A stretch of 9,833 bases of DNA from an uncultured Lachnospiraceae bacterium (GTDB lineage Bacteria; Bacillota; Clostridia; Lachnospirales; Lachnospiraceae): contig CAMWNY010000069.1 in assembly GCA_947175775.1 (NCBI GenBank), forward strand, positions 1 through 9,833, written 5' to 3'. The notes beneath the pieces are model-generated. The model did not search any database. It had not been told where the DNA came from and worked only from the letters and a program-made list of their open reading frames with translations. The position numbers were made by a program, and so were the translations under genes. This document shows, one piece after another, positions 9,601 to 9,833 of the stretch. Numbering within the stretch: the first letter of the stretch is position 1; each line of letters starts with the position of its first letter.

Positions 9601-9772
9601 ACTGTCCTTTATTTCTGTCTCTTTGACTCTTGTTTCTACAGCCGCTTCAAAAGATTCTGCTACATCCTCTTTTTCGTCCGAAGTATTATCTTCGTCTCCT
9701 AAAACCTCATCCGCTTCCGCCTGCTCCTCGGCGGCATCAGCTTCTGATGGTTCTTCATAACTGTACCCCCCC
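1..9772 (-). CDS. Giant multidomain pectin esterase (CE8 pectin methylesterase + two CE12-like SGNH acetylesterases), partial at both ends
   Basis: One minus-strand frame stays open through the whole window, giving about 3,257 codons without a stop or frameshift. Recognisable domains follow one another in this frame: acidic N-terminal part, VWDFG modules, InlB-type repeats, pectinesterase, SGNH esterase, Asp-Asn-Pro linker, Ig-like repeats, Pro/Glu linker and a second SGNH esterase. The pectinesterase shows QDTIY, TDYIFG and GRPWG. Both esterases show GDST, GRS, GHND and a D-x-T-H motif, so all three catalytic centres look intact. The likely role is removal of methyl and acetyl esters from pectin outside the cell. 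The signal peptide and start lie beyond the right edge. The end of esterase 2 and any surface anchor lie beyond the left edge. The frame formally continues to 9831, but bases from 9773 look like sequencing adapter, so I stop the gene at 9772. The catalytic assignment is firm; the substrate and surface location are inferred from family. Confidence 0.93.
662..843 (-). other. Pro/Glu/Thr/Gly-rich linker before esterase 2
   Basis: About 60 residues with a loose P-G-T-E / P-E-T-E repeat (PGTGEEPGTEPGTEPEPSTE), flanked by acidic EEAGEEVPDTEE and APEKPTETK. It is an unstructured, possibly glycosylated spacer of the kind that joins catalytic domains in secreted enzymes. It runs straight into the first strand of the second esterase (EHTLWLVGDST). 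Confidence 0.85.
846..2436 (-). repeat. Chain of about five diverged Ig-like (YKNN...G) repeats
   Basis: Roughly five beta-sandwich units connect the DNP linker to the second esterase. Approximate limits are 2110-2436, 1894-2115, 1580-1890, 1290-1580 and 846-1285. The clearest signatures are YRVVYKNNVNVGKASVTIIGTG, split here into YRVVYKNN and VGKASVTIIGTG (unit 2), YTVVYKKNTQAGTATATIKG (unit 3) and SYKNNNKVGSATVTVEG (unit 5). Unit 1 (YDVAPVKGFDAKSAGSQ) and unit 4 (YKVNYKNCTKAADIE) are degenerate. Unit 5 is long and may hide a sixth unit. This Y-x-N-N ... G-x-A-x-V-x-G pattern is common in long Lachnospiraceae surface proteins, where it acts as an extender. Confidence 0.75.
2500..2616 (-). 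repeat. (Asp-Asn-Pro)x13 linker, 9-nt tandem repeat
   Basis: Thirteen perfect Asp-Asn-Pro triplets in a row form a stiff, hydrophilic linker between esterase 1 and the Ig-like chain. At DNA level the unit is 9 nt, but in the middle the Asp codon alternates GAT/GAC from unit to unit, giving an 18-nt higher-order period. Such arrays change length easily by slippage or unequal recombination, and short-read assembly may have miscounted them. An antisense frame through it reads as a Gly-Leu-Ser repeat and is a shadow. Confidence 0.95.
2770..3561 (-). other. SGNH/GDSL esterase 1, rhamnogalacturonan/pectin acetylesterase-like (CE12-like)
   Basis: The domain has all four SGNH blocks: FLAGDSTV (nucleophile Ser 3529-3531), AQGGRSCRTF (Gly 3397-3399), QFGHND (Asn 3301-3303) and DKTHNNKLGG (Asp 2878-2880, His 2869-2871). 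The GDST/GGRS/GHND combination is that of bacterial rhamnogalacturonan acetylesterases, which deacetylate pectin side regions. A Pro/Gly/Asp-rich insertion follows GHND (DRYVPVGDPDGNGVYPL). At about 264 residues it is slightly longer than a minimal CE12 domain. It is followed by an Ala-rich helical tail (about 2617-2770) before the DNP linker. Substrate could also be acetylated homogalacturonan or xylan. Confidence 0.9.
3610..3925 (-). other. Ig-like spacer between pectinesterase and first SGNH esterase
   Basis: About 105 residues: PYPGHTLTAKYSL, SIIQWYIVDKNGDGTE, KTYQIQKTAIGKFIKVKVTP. The 'G-x-x-L-x-x-x-Y ... Q-W-Y ... T-Y-x-[IL] ... I-G-K-F-I-K-V-x-V-T-P' pattern is typical of Ig-like spacers in secreted Clostridia enzymes. 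The loop DKNGDGTE (3760-3783) looks like a D-x-N-x-D-G calcium loop; binding is only a possibility. It separates two catalytic domains and probably sets their spacing. Confidence 0.65.
3960..5030 (-). other. Pectin methylesterase domain (CE8, pectinesterase family)
   Basis: About 357 residues form a right-handed beta-helix pectinesterase. The domain removes methyl esters from homogalacturonan, leaving free galacturonate and methanol. Family landmarks appear in order: an N-terminal DIYVGYPDKANNYETISKA, IAPGTYREQI, ITFENSF, SSQDTIY (Gln 4456-4458 and first catalytic Asp 4453-4455), GQTDYIFGEG (second catalytic Asp 4390-4392) and YFGRPWG (catalytic Arg 4195-4197). Length fits the family. A modest insertion (DEELEDGVEVSGTEA) lies between the ITFENSF strand and the strand before QDTIY. 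All catalytic residues are present, so it should be active. Confidence 0.95.
5050..6411 (-). other. Four-domain block, copy 2: large VWDFG module followed by three beta-type repeats
   Basis: The block opens with IDVWDFGALAQ. The large module (about 5870-6411) contains ITADGLKEIVNTGEKKG, FGDLTMVHNSGDRLY, SRRYVTVKMQAGDKLIAYMG and GTYKVWADGSGKPMYHR. Three units follow: 5590-5860 (VSGTIDYDGHKE, GFEYRAVLSG), 5300-5580 (YSGEIVGF, VAYTFALEGVNDYEV) and 5050-5294 (AVTGAFIGL). Motifs, order and length (about 454 residues) parallel copy 1 at 8041-9450; for example, NDYEV here aligns with NDYEL there. This copy feeds directly into the pectinesterase, which suggests that its VWDFG module binds the same substrate. 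That is inference. Confidence 0.7.
6427..6846 (-). other. Short beta module (second of two) after the InlB repeats
   Basis: About 140 residues: GTYEFFKLTGLNIGD, DGFTFGEKVVWND, HGLLAPQDSTVVLNL, then a Ser/Gly/Thr-rich loop (SSSGKGSEPTPTTE) and a closing strand VQIFVHSIAVEY. The closing strand resembles that of the WDF module at 7669-8040, so the InlB triplet appears to be bracketed by two related modules. An adjacent Cys pair lies in TVVTCCYGVG. The family is not recognised; carbohydrate binding is a guess. Confidence 0.45.
6847..7113 (-). repeat. InlB-type B-repeat 3 of 3
   Basis: An 89-residue unit: YEINIAAAANIENGTVSA, then GDKVLLKNIAEATPDTGY, FKEWKVTY and FTMPDSNVTISAVF. It is the best match of the three to the family pattern. 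It is followed by a short basic joint (GKKAVKN) into the second short beta module. Confidence 0.87.
7123..7398 (-). repeat. InlB-type B-repeat 2 of 3
   Basis: A 92-residue unit: YNINIAEASAVQNGTVTA, then ASVDLSLVATAEPETGY, MWEITY and FIMPGSDITVKPVF. It has the same pattern as repeat 1 but an expanded middle loop (KDADNQEQKIEVQK). The closing Phe of the unit falls four residues before the next Tyr start, so the three units are packed without a linker. Confidence 0.85.
7417..7668 (-). repeat. InlB-type B-repeat 1 of 3
   Basis: An 84-residue unit: YAKQIKIAE, then ENGTVTA, GDTVKLSDIATATANEG, FLNWKV and a terminal MPESDVTISAEF. The pattern 'NGTV ... G-x-x-V-x-L ... G-[FY]-x-F-x-x-W ... F-x-M-P-x-x-[ND]-V-T-I-x-A-x-F' is that of the divergent InlB B-repeat (Listeria-Bacteroides repeat) family. 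These are extracellular beta-grasp spacers or binding units, often seen in long surface proteins. The role here is inferred. Confidence 0.85.
7669..8040 (-). other. Short WDF-type beta module (first of two)
   Basis: About 124 residues start with ASEWDFTSNEF and contain ILYNGLFIKYGKIGNNK, a Tyr-rich strand (LYVYSYPQYS) and a closing GAVIVGITSSN ... ISKITVTY. The WDF start and the final 'I-x-x-I-x-V-x-Y' strand resemble sugar-binding beta-sandwich modules of secreted glycan enzymes, but I cannot name a family. It sits directly before the InlB-type repeats. A related module closes that repeat set at 6427-6846. Confidence 0.5.
8041..9450 (-). other. Four-domain block, copy 1: large VWDFG module followed by three beta-type repeats
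   Basis: The block opens with DVWDFGG. Its large module (about 8940-9450) contains GDLKIYSSS, a GIRFYGINNGRK stretch, AGDVITVEVSA and a closing SNGNYLIISG. This looks like an all-beta sandwich, possibly carbohydrate-binding. Three smaller units follow: 8675-8927 (starts VSGSV), 8377-8661 (starts LTGTI, contains NDYEL) and 8041-8370 (starts TTYSVTLSVSG). Units 1 and 2 resemble carboxypeptidase-regulatory-like or SdrD-type beta domains: an SG or TG start, a K-L-x-F strand, then a GxxYxI strand. The order, length (about 470 residues) and several motifs match a second block at 5050-6411, which implies an internal duplication. I do not recognise a named family for the VWDFG module. Confidence 0.7.
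9430..9765 (-). other. Acidic low-complexity N-terminal segment of the giant protein
   Basis: About 105 residues are dominated by Glu and Asp (for example EEPSEADAAEEQAEADE and DEDDEGTEEVRE), with scattered Ser, Thr, Ala and Val and no predicted hydrophobic segment. It ends where the VWDFG motif begins. In large secreted Clostridia proteins such stretches often sit just after the signal peptide and may span the cell wall; that role is inferred. No Lys-rich hydrophobic signal peptide is visible before it, so the true N-terminus is off the contig. The purine-rich coding strand produces a long Ser-rich antisense shadow frame. Confidence 0.75.
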
Positions 9773-9833
9773 CTGTCCCTGTTACTGATCTCCGAGCCCA
9801 CGCGCCTCGTGATCATAGCGGAGGGCGGGAGGT
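9773..9833. other. Probable degraded Illumina Nextera adapter read-through at contig end (non-biological)
   Basis: From 9773 the plus strand aligns without gaps to the Nextera read-2 adapter (mosaic end plus read-2 sequence): 27 of 34 bases match over 9773-9806, including 15 exact in a row at 9788-9802 (ATCTCCGAGCCCACG). Bases 9807-9814 sit where the 8-nt index would be. From 9815 onward the sequence fits the P7 tail only weakly (9 of 19), with most mismatches read as G, as expected for failing read quality. An 8-C run (9766-9773) lies at the junction. Genuine sequence is trustworthy only up to about 9765. Confidence 0.85.

Noticed and set aside
9702..9758. Minus-strand ATG giving MKNHQKLMPPRS, which looks like a basic signal-peptide start
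   Set aside because: It is in a different frame from the giant gene and meets a TAG stop after 19 codons, with no hydrophobic core.
9290..9760. Plus-strand Ser-rich open frame of 156 codons
   Set aside because: It is the antisense of the Glu/Asp-rich N-terminal segment. GAA/GAG-rich coding strands give Ser/Phe-rich shadow frames, and it shows no domain or ribosome binding site.

Overview
The window is the inside of one very large gene on the minus strand. The minus frame whose codons end at positions divisible by 3 has no stop from the left edge to the right edge, about 3,257 codons of credible sequence. Both ends are missing, so no start, signal peptide, stop or wall anchor is visible. The forward-strand ORFs are shadows of this frame. 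The protein is a modular, presumably secreted, pectin de-esterification enzyme. It carries one pectin methylesterase (CE8-type) domain and two SGNH/GDSL esterases of the rhamnogalacturonan/pectin acetylesterase (CE12-like) type.

In protein order (high to low coordinates) the layout is as follows. An acidic Glu/Asp-rich stretch (about 9450-9765) leads into a module with the motif VWDFG and three small beta-type repeats (8041-9450). Next come a short WDF-like module (7669-8040), three InlB-type B-repeats (6847-7668) and a second short module (6427-6846). A second copy of the 'VWDFG module plus three repeats' block follows (5050-6411). Then come the pectinesterase (3960-5030), an Ig-like spacer (3610-3925), SGNH esterase 1 (about 2770-3561), a 13-fold Asp-Asn-Pro linker (2500-2616), a chain of about five Ig-like repeats (846-2436), a Pro/Glu/Thr linker (662-843) and SGNH esterase 2 (1-660, cut just after its catalytic Asp-His motif).

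The domain types (InlB repeats, Ig-like repeats with a YKNN...G motif, acidic and DNP linkers) suggest a Gram-positive gut or rumen Clostridia, probably Lachnospiraceae or a similar pectin degrader. This is inferred from style, not from a marker gene. Functionally, the CE8 domain would remove methyl esters from homogalacturonan and the CE12-like domains would remove acetyl groups. Together they would strip pectin for lyases or hydrolases encoded elsewhere. The non-catalytic modules would bind substrate or cell surface and act as spacers.

The last 61 bases (9773-9833) are probably not biological. They match a degraded Illumina Nextera read-2 adapter (27 of 34 positions, with 15 in a row exact) followed by G-rich noise. 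The contig therefore ends inside the gene, and the in-frame ATG at 9814-9816 is an artefact. No RNA genes, CRISPR arrays, mobile elements, promoters or terminators were seen.
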